Below are positions 26,057 to 34,253 of a DNA stretch of 37,395 nucleotides, one piece after another. The stretch spans positions 1 through 37,395 of the forward strand of contig CALUET010000006.1 of assembly GCA_944319745.1 (NCBI GenBank), in the 5' to 3' direction. Every line of letters starts with the position of its first letter. The stretch's first letter is position 1. The DNA comes from an uncultured Phocaeicola sp. GTDB lineage: Bacteria; Bacteroidota; Bacteroidia; Bacteroidales; Bacteroidaceae. The translations under genes and the position numbers were made by a program. The notes beneath the pieces are model-generated. The model was not told the DNA's origin. It worked only from the letters and a program-made list of their open reading frames with translations, and searched no databases.

Positions 26057-26841
26057 CAACACAACCTCTCATACGATTATCAGGGGTATCTGCCGCATAC
26101 GATAAGAAGATTGTATTGGAAGATGTAAATCTTACCATTTACGAACACGACTTCTTAGGCATCATCGGCCCGAACGGTGGAGGAAAGACCACGCTCATAA
26201 AACTAATATTAGGACTTCTTTCCCCTACAAAAGGCTCCATCGAGTTCTACCGTAACGGCATAAAATGCCCGGGAATCAGCATGGGCTATCTCCCTCAGTA
26301 TAATTCCATCGACAAAAAGTTCCCCATCTCCGTATATGAAGTTATCCTTTCGGGACTGAACAAACAAAAATCTTTGTTCCGGCCGTTCTCGAAGAATGAC
26401 CACAAACGGGTGGAACAAATACTTTCTCAAATGGGACTGGAAGAGTACAAGAACCACCCCATCGGACAATTAAGCGGAGGCCAACTGCAAAGAACTCTAC
26501 TGGGACGTGCGCTGGTGGCCGATCCCCAAGTCCTCATTTTAGACGAGCCGAACACTTACATCGACAAACGTTTTGAAGCAAAGCTCTACTCGTTGTTGGA
26601 AGAAATCAACAAAACTCATGCAATCATTCTGGTAAGTCATGACATAGGGAGCGTGATACAGAATGTGAAAAGCATCGCCTGTGTAAACGGAAGATTGGAT
26701 TATCATCCCGATACGGAGATACCGTCTGACTGGATAGAACAGCATTTTGGTTGTCCCATAGAGCTATTGGGACACGGAAACCTGCCGCACCGTATATTAA
26801 AATCCCACCATCGGCAAGAAAACACGCCTTCAAACGCTTGA
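26053..26841 (+). CDS. metal ABC transporter ATP-binding protein (ZnuC/MntB-like)
   Basis: A 262-residue ABC ATPase with Walker A GPNGGGKTT, Q-loop YLPQYN, signature LSGGQLQR, Walker B VLILDEP and switch SHD. The N-terminal and C-terminal features fit the zinc/manganese family. It starts in ATGA overlap with the substrate-binding gene, so they form a unit. Unusually, no permease gene follows: the next gene is an unrelated DUF2723 protein behind its own promoter. Confidence 0.88.
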   Translation: MTTQPLIRLSGVSAAYDKKIVLEDVNLTIYEHDFLGIIGPNGGGKTTLIKLILGLLSPTKGSIEFYRNGIKCPGISMGYLPQYNSIDKKFPISVYEVILSGLNKQKSLFRPFSKNDHKRVEQILSQMGLEEYKNHPIGQLSGGQLQRTLLGRALVADPQVLILDEPNTYIDKRFEAKLYSLLEEINKTHAIILVSHDIGSVIQNVKSIACVNGRLDYHPDTEIPSDWIEQHFGCPIELLGHGNLPHRILKSHHRQENTPSNA

Positions 26842-26871
26842 TAAAGAAACTTTAATACCGGAAAACATCCC

Positions 26872-26892
26872 GATAGCAAATTCTTTGCTATC
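26872..26892. repeat. perfect palindrome overlapping a promoter
   Basis: GATAGCAAA and TTTGCTATC form a perfect 9-bp inverted repeat with a 3-base spacer. Its right arm includes the first bases of the TATCTTTG promoter element at 26889. It could be an operator or a weak terminator stem for the ABC genes; the tail is not T-rich. Confidence 0.6.
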
Positions 26893-26896
26893 TTTG
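26889..26896 (+). promoter_or_regulatory. Bacteroidetes -7 element (TATCTTTG) for the DUF2723 gene
   Basis: An exact TAnnTTTG match, 37 bases before the DUF2723 start. It overlaps a perfect palindrome. Confidence 0.5.
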
Positions 26897-26933
26897 CGAC
26901 CATTGATGAAAAAAAGAAAATCTAAAACAACCA

Positions 26934-29900
26934 ATGAAACAGTATAATAAGATCAATAACCTGACGGGATGGTTCGTTTTTGCCATTGCCGCACTTACTT
27001 ATTGCCTGACTGTCGAGCCGACCGCCAGCTTCTGGGACTGCCCGGAATTCATTACAAGCGGATATAAATTAGAAGTCGGACATCCTCCCGGCGCACCGTT
27101 TTTCATGCTGACGGCCAATTTTTTCAGTCTGTTTGCGAGTGATCCTTCTCAAGTTGCCCTGATGGTCAACATAATGAGTGCGCTAATGAGTGCGGCATGT
27201 ATTCTGTTTTTATTCTGGTCCATCACGCACCTGGCAAAAAAACTTATCTGCCCGGAAGGAGAAACAATGACATCCGGCAAGATAATCACAATCATGGGTT
27301 GTGGAATAGTAGGCGCTTTAGCTTATACATGGAGCGATACTTTCTGGTTCAGCGCCGTAGAAGGTGAAGTATATGCCTACTCAAGTTTGTTCACGGGCCT
27401 CGTCTTCTGGCTCATCCTGAAGTGGGAAACATATGCAAACGAGCCGCACAGTGACCGATGGCTTGTCCTTATCGCTTACCTTACGGGCCTTTCCATCGGG
27501 GTACACCTGCTGAACCTTTTGTGCATTCCCGCCATCGTGCTGGTATATTACTATAAGAAAAATGCCAACGCAAGCCTGAAAGGAAGTTTAATCGCCCTGG
27601 CAGGTTCAATGATACTTATCGCTGTTGTGCTGTACGGAATCGTACCGGGTATCGTAAAAGTCGGCGGATGGTTCGAACTTCTTTTCGTCAACACATTCGG
27701 ATTTCCGTTTAACAGCGGTTTGGTGGTTTACATCTTCATTCTCGTGGCTTGTATTCTTTGGGGAGTTTATGAAAGCTTCAAGGCAACAAACCGCAAGCAC
27801 ATGAACGTTTCGTTCCTCGCCACCATTGCATTATTAGGCATTCCTTTTTACGGATACGGCTGGAAAAGCGTCATTTTCGGTGTTATCGTATTAAGTATTC
27901 TTGCCCTTTACCTGTTCGGAAACATTAAAGAAAAATACCGTGTCAGCGCACGCACCCTGAATACTTCCCTGCTTTGCCTGATGATGATTGTAGTAGGTTA
28001 TTCATCATACGCGCTAATCGTTATCCGCTCGTCTGCCAATACACCGATGGATCAGAACTCACCGGAAGATATTTTTACGCTGGGCGAATACTTAGGACGT
28101 GAGCAATACGGAACAAGACCTTTATTTTACGGACAGACATACGCTTCGAAGCCTGCTTTAAAGCATGTAGAAGGCGGATGTGTTTACGACGTTGTAGAGG
28201 GTAGTCCGGTGTATCAAAGAAAAGAAAAGGAAACGCCCGATGAGAAAGACCGCTACGAAGTAGTACGCAATAAAATAGATTATAAATATGCGCAAAACAT
28301 GTTGTTCCCCCGCATGTACAGCAGTGATCCAGAACACATCAAGGCATACGAAATGTGGACCGGCGGCATAAGAGGGAGAAAAGTAACCTATGATCAATGC
28401 GGAGAACCACTAAATCTCACCATTCCGACGCAGTGGGACAACATTAAATTCTTCTTCAATTATCAGCTAAACTTCATGTATTGGCGCTATTTCATGTGGA
28501 ACTTTGCCGGAAGACAAAACGATATTCAAGGACAAGGAGAGATAGAACACGGCAACTGGATAACGGGCATCCCGTTCATAGATAACTTCCTTATCGGAGA
28601 TCAAAGCCAATTGCCGAGCGAACTGAAGAACAATAAAGGACATAATGTTTTCTATTGTCTGCCCTTAATATTGGGACTGCTCGGTTTGTTCTGGCAGGCC
28701 AACAAAGGACAAAAAGGCGTTCAACAGTTCTGGATTGTGTTCTTTTTGTTCTTCATGACGGGACTGGCCATCATACTTTACCTCAACCAGACCCCCAACC
28801 AAGTACGCGAACGCGACTACGCATACGCAGGTTCTTTCTATGCTTTCGCCATCTGGATAGGATTAGGCGTAGCCGCTATAGCCCAAATACTGAGAAAAAA
28901 ACTGAAAGAAAAACCGTCTGCCATCATAGCAAGCGTGGTCTGCCTGTTCGTCCCTCTGCAAATGGTCAGCCAGACATGGGATGATCACGACAGAAGCGGG
29001 CGTTATACATGCCGCGATTTCGGCCAAAACTATCTGAACAGCGTACAGGCTGAAGGAGCTCCAATCCTGTTCACCAACGGAGACAACGATACCTTCCCGC
29101 TCTGGTATAACCAGGAAACCGAAGGTTTCCGCACCGATGTCAGGGTATGCAACCTGAGCTACCTGCAAACCGACTGGTACATAGACCAGATGCGACGCCC
29201 GGCTTACGACTCTCCATCGGTTCCCATCGACTGGAAGAGAATCGACTATGTGCAAGGACATAACGAATATATTCCGATACGTCCCGATGCAAAAGCTGTA
29301 ATCGACAAATATTATCAGCAAAACCCGGAGGAGGCAAAACAAGAATTCGGCGAGAACCCGTATGAACTGAAGAACGTTTTGAAGTATTGGGTGCGTTCTT
29401 CGAGAGAAAACATGCAGATGATTCCGTCGGACAGTCTCGTTATCAAACTCGATAAAGAAGCAATAAAACGTTCCGGAATGCTCGTCCCTGATTCGATTCC
29501 CGAATATATGTATATCTCTTTAAAAGGGAAAAGCGGACTATACAAGAGCGAACTCATGATGCTGGAAATGCTTGCCAATGCTAATTGGGAGCGTCCTTTA
29601 TACATAGCCATAACCGTCCCGTCGTCATACCACCTCGGCATGACGGATTATCTCCTGCAGGAAGGTCTCTCATACCGCATCACTCCTTTCAACAATGCGC
29701 AGACGGGGTATCGCATGGATAGCGAAAAGACCTACGACTGCCTGGTAAATAAATTCAAGTTCGGCGGGATAAGTAATCCGGACGTGTACTTGGATGAGAC
29801 GACACGCCGCATGTGTGACACGCATCGCCGCACATTCGTCGACCTGTCTACGCAGTTGATTAAAGAAGGCAAAAAAGAAAAAGCCCTGAAAGCACTGGAT

Positions 29901-30281
29901 TATTGCGAGGAGGTTATTCCGAGCAGCGTCATACCACATGACTATATTTATGGGAAATCGAACGAAATGGCCCTGAATTATGCCGCGTTGGGGAAAACAG
30001 ACAAAGCCGTTGACATCATAAGTCAAATGGCAGATAATGCCATAGAATATGCCACGTGGTATCTCAGTTTAGACGACAACCGCTTCAACGCATCGTATGA
30101 AGAATGCGCACGCCACTTCTACATTTTGCAGAACTTATGCGAATCGCTTTCAAAAATGAAAGATCCGCAAACCGGAAACATGCCGGAAGAAGCAACAATC
30201 TATGCACAAAAATTGAAAGAAATATACGATATACTGGACGCACGTTTAGGTCAAACAGACGAACCGAACACAACAGAATAA
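26934..30281 (+). CDS. DUF2723 membrane protein, TMEM260-like GT-C glycosyltransferase
   Basis: A protein of 1115 residues. The N-terminal half has about twelve membrane helices and begins with the DUF2723 block (TVEPTASFWDCPEF, then GHPPGAPFF), whose Asp/Glu early in the first loop is typical of GT-C transferases. FWFSAVEGEVYAYSS is a second conserved loop. The C-terminal half is soluble: a large periplasmic domain (YTCRDFGQNYL, NGDNDTFPLWY) and an end region of helical, TPR-like pairs. The human homologue TMEM260 is a protein O-mannosyltransferase, so a role in surface or periplasmic protein O-glycosylation is reasonable. Sugar and acceptor are unknown. The deacetylase gene follows after three bases. 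Confidence 0.88.
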   Translation: MKQYNKINNLTGWFVFAIAALTYCLTVEPTASFWDCPEFITSGYKLEVGHPPGAPFFMLTANFFSLFASDPSQVALMVNIMSALMSAACILFLFWSITHLAKKLICPEGETMTSGKIITIMGCGIVGALAYTWSDTFWFSAVEGEVYAYSSLFTGLVFWLILKWETYANEPHSDRWLVLIAYLTGLSIGVHLLNLLCIPAIVLVYYYKKNANASLKGSLIALAGSMILIAVVLYGIVPGIVKVGGWFELLFVNTFGFPFNSGLVVYIFILVACILWGVYESFKATNRKHMNVSFLATIALLGIPFYGYGWKSVIFGVIVLSILALYLFGNIKEKYRVSARTLNTSLLCLMMIVVGYSSYALIVIRSSANTPMDQNSPEDIFTLGEYLGREQYGTRPLFYGQTYASKPALKHVEGGCVYDVVEGSPVYQRKEKETPDEKDRYEVVRNKIDYKYAQNMLFPRMYSSDPEHIKAYEMWTGGIRGRKVTYDQCGEPLNLTIPTQWDNIKFFFNYQLNFMYWRYFMWNFAGRQNDIQGQGEIEHGNWITGIPFIDNFLIGDQSQLPSELKNNKGHNVFYCLPLILGLLGLFWQANKGQKGVQQFWIVFFLFFMTGLAIILYLNQTPNQVRERDYAYAGSFYAFAIWIGLGVAAIAQILRKKLKEKPSAIIASVVCLFVPLQMVSQTWDDHDRSGRYTCRDFGQNYLNSVQAEGAPILFTNGDNDTFPLWYNQETEGFRTDVRVCNLSYLQTDWYIDQMRRPAYDSPSVPIDWKRIDYVQGHNEYIPIRPDAKAVIDKYYQQNPEEAKQEFGENPYELKNVLKYWVRSSRENMQMIPSDSLVIKLDKEAIKRSGMLVPDSIPEYMYISLKGKSGLYKSELMMLEMLANANWERPLYIAITVPSSYHLGMTDYLLQEGLSYRITPFNNAQTGYRMDSEKTYDCLVNKFKFGGISNPDVYLDETTRRMCDTHRRTFVDLSTQLIKEGKKEKALKALDYCEEVIPSSVIPHDYIYGKSNEMALNYAALGKTDKAVDIISQMADNAIEYATWYLSLDDNRFNASYEECARHFYILQNLCESLSKMKDPQTGNMPEEATIYAQKLKEIYDILDARLGQTDEPNTTE

Positions 30282-30284
30282 GAC

Positions 30285-30896
30285 ATGCTCATCGAACAAC
30301 CGCCATTACTTTTACGTCTTCTTTATCCGGCCGCCCTGTGGCGTATGGATAAAGAAGACAAATCCGTATATCTTACTTTCGACGATGGTCCCATACCCGG
30401 CATAACTCCTTGGGTACTCGATGTGTTGGACAAATACAATGTAAAGGCCACTTTCTTCATGGTGGGCGATAATGTACGGAAACATCCCGAGATATTCCAG
30501 ATGGTAAAAGAGCGCGGACACCGCATAGGGAACCATACATATAACCACATCCGCGGCTTCGAATACAGAAGCAGCAACTATCTTTCCAATACAGACAAGG
30601 CAAATGAGTATTTGCACACCGACTTGTTCCGACCACCGCACGGGCACATGAGATGGTGCCAATACTGGACATTGAAGAGCAAGTACCGCATCGTCATGTG
30701 GGATTTAGTCACGCGCGATTACAGTAAATGCCGAAACGGGAAACAAGTATTCGAAAACGTTAAGCGCTATGCCCGCAACGGCTCCATCATAACGTTTCAC
30801 GATTCCGTAAAATCGGAAAGGAACATGAAATACGCACTTCCCCGCTCCATTGAATGGTTGCTGGCACAAGGTTACCGGTTTAAAATATTCGATTGA
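30285..30896 (+). CDS. polysaccharide deacetylase (NodB homology, CE4)
   Basis: A 203-residue minimal NodB domain with TFDDGP (31-36, catalytic Asp and metal Asp), HTYNH (His84 and His88, metal), FRPPHG (usual RPPYG), MWDLVTRDY and ITFHDS. All key residues are present. There is no obvious signal peptide, only a hydrophobic start (LLLRLLYPAALW), so it may sit on the inner membrane. It removes N- or O-acetyl groups from an envelope sugar. It starts three bases after the DUF2723 stop, so both probably serve one envelope-glycan process. Confidence 0.9.
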   Translation: MLIEQPPLLLRLLYPAALWRMDKEDKSVYLTFDDGPIPGITPWVLDVLDKYNVKATFFMVGDNVRKHPEIFQMVKERGHRIGNHTYNHIRGFEYRSSNYLSNTDKANEYLHTDLFRPPHGHMRWCQYWTLKSKYRIVMWDLVTRDYSKCRNGKQVFENVKRYARNGSIITFHDSVKSERNMKYALPRSIEWLLAQGYRFKIFD

Positions 30897-30923
30897 CAAA
30901 AAAACAAGCGACCTGCGACACAA
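30896..30923 (-). terminator. possible terminator for the carboxypeptidase operon
   Basis: On the minus strand, just past the dacB stop, a short stem (TGCGA with TCGCA) is followed nine bases later by a run of seven T, at 30898-30904. The stem is weak and the spacing is not ideal. Confidence 0.3.
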
Positions 30924-32321
30924 TCAATTCGCAAGTATCTCACAAACTTTGTCCTGAAACGAACGGGCTTCCGAGAGCTTTAAAACATTTTGATTCATTA
31001 TGCTGAATGCAAGCATGTGTCCGTTTGCAGCTTTTACATAGCCGGCCAGCGTGCTGATGCCCGTTATGGCCCCTGTCTTTGCGCGGACATTTCTGAAAGC
31101 TTTTCCTTTCTTCATCCGATTGCGCAGGCTGCCGTCCACACCGGCTATCGGGAGAGCGCCGTAAAGAGGGCGGAAAATTTCGCCATGGTAATAGGCATAC
31201 TTCAAATAAGCCAGCAAGAGTTCCGGAGAAACAAAGTTGTATGGTGAAAGACCGCTCCCGTCCACTATCCGGAAATTCGAAGGAAGCATACCGACTTCTT
31301 CCTGCATGAAACGCCTGACGGCCTTCTTCCCTTCATCGAATCCTGCCCGCGATGCTCCCGTTTCCCGAAAGCCCAAATGATGGAAAAGGGCTTCGGCACA
31401 TAAATTGTCGCTCTCTTTCAACGTCTGTTTCAAGACAGTTTCCATAGGACGATGAAGAACATAAAGCTGCGATGCCTCCTCAGGACAAAGAGAATATGCC
31501 ACCGACTGTACCACAACGCCCTGTTCTTTTAGCCGGGAATAGAACGTCTGTACAAAAAAATCTTCCGACGATACAAGACTTAATTCCTCGCTAACGGTTG
31601 AAACACAATTGCCCGTCACGATAATCGTATTCTTATTATGCATCCAGTCGCGGGTTATTTTCAGATTTCCTGCCCGCGAATCAGCACTCACAGCCCGGTT
31701 TTCAACATGATATGACGGCGACTTCGGAGTAACCTTTACCGAAGGATGCTCCCCCAGACGCGCAGGAGATACCGTAACTTTCACGCATCCCCGGTTTAAC
31801 ATGAGGGGCGACAAATAAGGCTGAAACGATGAAGGAGCGTCATCCCATGCCCATCCCGGTCCCCAGAAGACGGAATCCGTAAAAGAGACGTCGGCCATCA
31901 ACCTGCCACGCACCGCCCGAATGCCTGCCTCGCTGACGGCTTTTACCAGGCTGTCCATATCTTCTTCCATAAACAACGGATCGAATCCTCCCACAAGATA
32001 CAAATCGCCATTCAGCGTATCGTTTTTCACCGTCCCGGTATAAGCAAGCTTCGTATCGAAAGTATAGGCCGTTCCCAACCGGGCCAGCGCAGAAACAGAA
32101 GTAATAATCTTCTGCGTAGATGCCGGACGAGACAGTTTTCCCGACTGATAACGATAGAGATACTGCCCCTCTGTCAAGTCGAATACGGCGATGCCCGCTT
32201 CCGAAGTCTTCAAAAGGACGGAAGAATGCACAAGATTTTCCAGCCGCTCTGCCACGGACTGAGCCTTTGCTCCGACCGTCAGCAGGCAGCAAAATACATA
32301 AAACAAGACGAAACGATTCAT
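30924..32321 (-). CDS. dacB: D-alanyl-D-alanine carboxypeptidase/endopeptidase (PBP4, S13)
   Basis: A 465-residue periplasmic penicillin-binding protein that trims or cleaves peptidoglycan cross-links. The signal peptide ends VGAKA-QS. S13 motifs are complete: STQK (Ser68), ESDN, and AKTGAITG near the C-terminus. The family's inserted domain between the first two motifs is present (YLVGGFDPLF). ATG 32321 is chosen because it yields the signal; the frame is open upstream into lpdA. It is the last gene of a three-gene operon, 13 bases after lpdA. Confidence 0.92.
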   Translation of the reverse strand: MNRFVLFYVFCCLLTVGAKAQSVAERLENLVHSSVLLKTSEAGIAVFDLTEGQYLYRYQSGKLSRPASTQKIITSVSALARLGTAYTFDTKLAYTGTVKNDTLNGDLYLVGGFDPLFMEEDMDSLVKAVSEAGIRAVRGRLMADVSFTDSVFWGPGWAWDDAPSSFQPYLSPLMLNRGCVKVTVSPARLGEHPSVKVTPKSPSYHVENRAVSADSRAGNLKITRDWMHNKNTIIVTGNCVSTVSEELSLVSSEDFFVQTFYSRLKEQGVVVQSVAYSLCPEEASQLYVLHRPMETVLKQTLKESDNLCAEALFHHLGFRETGASRAGFDEGKKAVRRFMQEEVGMLPSNFRIVDGSGLSPYNFVSPELLLAYLKYAYYHGEIFRPLYGALPIAGVDGSLRNRMKKGKAFRNVRAKTGAITGISTLAGYVKAANGHMLAFSIMNQNVLKLSEARSFQDKVCEILAN

Positions 32322-32334
32322 ACGACAATACCGT

Positions 32335-33675
32335 TTATAACTCCCGAAGAACCTCTCCAACCGTAGGATGAGGGAAAACATAACGCTTCCATTCCGAGAA
32401 CTTTCTTCCATCTGCAATCATCATCCCACCCATAACAATCAGTTCGGAAGACGGATTCCCCAGCATGTGCAGTCCCAGCAACGTGCCATCACTGCCCACA
32501 AGCGCCTTACAAAGTCCGTTCTGCCCTTCATTCTCGGCAACGAAACGTCCTGAAAAACTCATCGGAATGCGGATAACCTCATAAGCCATCCCCGCATTAC
32601 GCAAAGCGTCTTCCGTGCTTCCAACGGAAGCAACTTCAGGATTGGTATACACAACGCCCGGTATGGCCCGGTAATCCATTGCGTCGGGTTCTCCCAAAAT
32701 ATGACGAACGGCCGTTTCCGCCTCGCGCACCGCCGTATGTGCCAACAAGGATTTTCCATTCAAATCGCCGCAAACATATACGTCGGGGGCAGACGTCAGC
32801 AGATGTTCATCCGTCTTAATACAGTTGCGCGCATCACGTTCCAGATTCAGGTTTTCCAGCCCGAACCCTTCGGTCTGCGGGCGTCGCCCTACGCTGAGAA
32901 GCAGTCGCTCGCTTTCCACTTCCACGGTCTCCCCGGAACACTCACAGGTTACTTTTATCAATCCATCAGTTTGTTTTACCGAAAGCACCCGCGTGTTCAG
33001 AAGAAAACGCACGCCTCTTTTCCCGTATTCGTTTCGAAGCATGGCAGCCAGCTCTCCATCGATTCCCCCCAAGATCTCGTTCTGCATCTCCACCACCGTC
33101 ACGCTTATGCCCAGACTGTTGAATAAAGAAGCAAACTCCATCCCGATGACTCCCCCGCCGATTACGGTTAGAGAATGAAACATTTCCTTATTGTCCAAAG
33201 CATCTTTATGCGTCCAATACGGCACATCCCCCAGTCCTTCTATCGGAGGAATTACCGAACGACTTCCGGTGCAAAGCATCATTTTCTCACATTCATAGGT
33301 ATCTTCTCCGCAACGTATCGTATGGGCATCGACAACAAACGCCTCTCCCTGCACAATCGTCACCTGCTGTGCCGTAAGACGAGCCTTTACTCCCAACACC
33401 AGCTTGCGGACAACCTTCGACTTTCGCGCCACCATTTTTCCCAAATCAAAAGACGGTTGGGATACGGAAACGGCATATTTCGATGCATGCTTTGCCATGT
33501 CCAAGACTTTTGCCGAGTACAATAATGCTTTCGTCGGAATACATCCTTCATTAAGACAGACACCTCCCAAAGCGTTTTTCTCGAAAAGCACAACGCTCAA
33601 TCCCGCTTTTCCGGCAGCTTCGGCTGCAGTATATCCCGCAGGGCCGCCCCCTATTATTGCAACCTGATACTTCAT
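32335..33675 (-). CDS. lpdA: dihydrolipoyl dehydrogenase (E3)
   Basis: A 446-residue FAD/NAD disulfide oxidoreductase. The FAD site is GGGPAGYTAAE. The redox pair is in GGVCLNEGCIPTK (Cys40, Cys45). The NAD site is VIGGGVIGMEFAS. The second FAD contact is VYVCGDLNG, and the C-terminal His-Glu is FPHPTVGE. It reoxidises lipoamide in 2-oxoacid dehydrogenase or glycine-cleavage complexes. No E1, E2 or glycine-cleavage gene is nearby; its partners here are a bPH-domain protein and PBP4. Confidence 0.93.
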   Translation of the reverse strand: MKYQVAIIGGGPAGYTAAEAAGKAGLSVVLFEKNALGGVCLNEGCIPTKALLYSAKVLDMAKHASKYAVSVSQPSFDLGKMVARKSKVVRKLVLGVKARLTAQQVTIVQGEAFVVDAHTIRCGEDTYECEKMMLCTGSRSVIPPIEGLGDVPYWTHKDALDNKEMFHSLTVIGGGVIGMEFASLFNSLGISVTVVEMQNEILGGIDGELAAMLRNEYGKRGVRFLLNTRVLSVKQTDGLIKVTCECSGETVEVESERLLLSVGRRPQTEGFGLENLNLERDARNCIKTDEHLLTSAPDVYVCGDLNGKSLLAHTAVREAETAVRHILGEPDAMDYRAIPGVVYTNPEVASVGSTEDALRNAGMAYEVIRIPMSFSGRFVAENEGQNGLCKALVGSDGTLLGLHMLGNPSSELIVMGGMMIADGRKFSEWKRYVFPHPTVGEVLREL

Positions 33676-33693
33676 AAACCGTTGATTTAATAT

Positions 33694-34116
33694 TTAAATT
33701 TGTACTATAATCGAATTGTTTCGTTTTAATAAAGCCCGGACAAACATGTCTTCGTTCTTAGGAGAGACCAAGACATAGGCCGTCTTTCCTTTCCCGTTCC
33801 GATAAATAATCTTCAAACGATGCAGAGACAATGCCGGAGAGGATTCCCACGATGCGGAACGTTCCACCCGCACAATCTGCATCACATCTACGGAAAAATC
33901 TTTCTTGAAGAACCTCCCTCCTTCGATGCAAAGGCGCCCGTCGTCCATGATGATGTATTGAGTGTGAATCAACGCCTCGATCAATATTATCAGAACGATG
34001 GCAAAAAGAAGTGTCGCAAGCAGGAGATGTATCCAAAAACTCCAAAACAACAAGCATGAGACAAGCACGATTATGACCCAATACCAGCCTCCGACTTTTG
34101 AAAGAAAGGTTCTCAT
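33694..34116 (-). CDS. bacterial PH-domain (bPH_4/YyaB-like) membrane protein
   Basis: A 140-residue protein. Two helices (about 10-50) are followed by a bPH_4-type domain. MDDGRLCIEGGRF opens it and the family hallmark SSPALSLHRLKIIY is present (typical SSPALSLxRLxIxY). Function of the family is not known. It is the first gene of the operon with lpdA, 18 bases upstream of it. Confidence 0.82.
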   Translation of the reverse strand: MRTFLSKVGGWYWVIIVLVSCLLFWSFWIHLLLATLLFAIVLIILIEALIHTQYIIMDDGRLCIEGGRFFKKDFSVDVMQIVRVERSASWESSPALSLHRLKIIYRNGKGKTAYVLVSPKNEDMFVRALLKRNNSIIVQI

Positions 34117-34221
34117 CTTTGCATAAGAATTAATATTTCATCGTGAAGATAGTAAATTCTCTCCAGAAAAGAGACATAGAATAAAAAAAGACATCGATTA
34201 CCTTTTCAGATAACTTTTTTG

Positions 34222-34229
34222 TAGCTTTG
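34222..34229 (+). promoter_or_regulatory. Bacteroidetes -7 element (TAGCTTTG) for nadB
   Basis: An exact TAnnTTTG match, 24 bases before the nadB start. No clear -33 element. Confidence 0.5.
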
Positions 34230-34253
34230 CAAACATAATATATTTCTTTAGGT

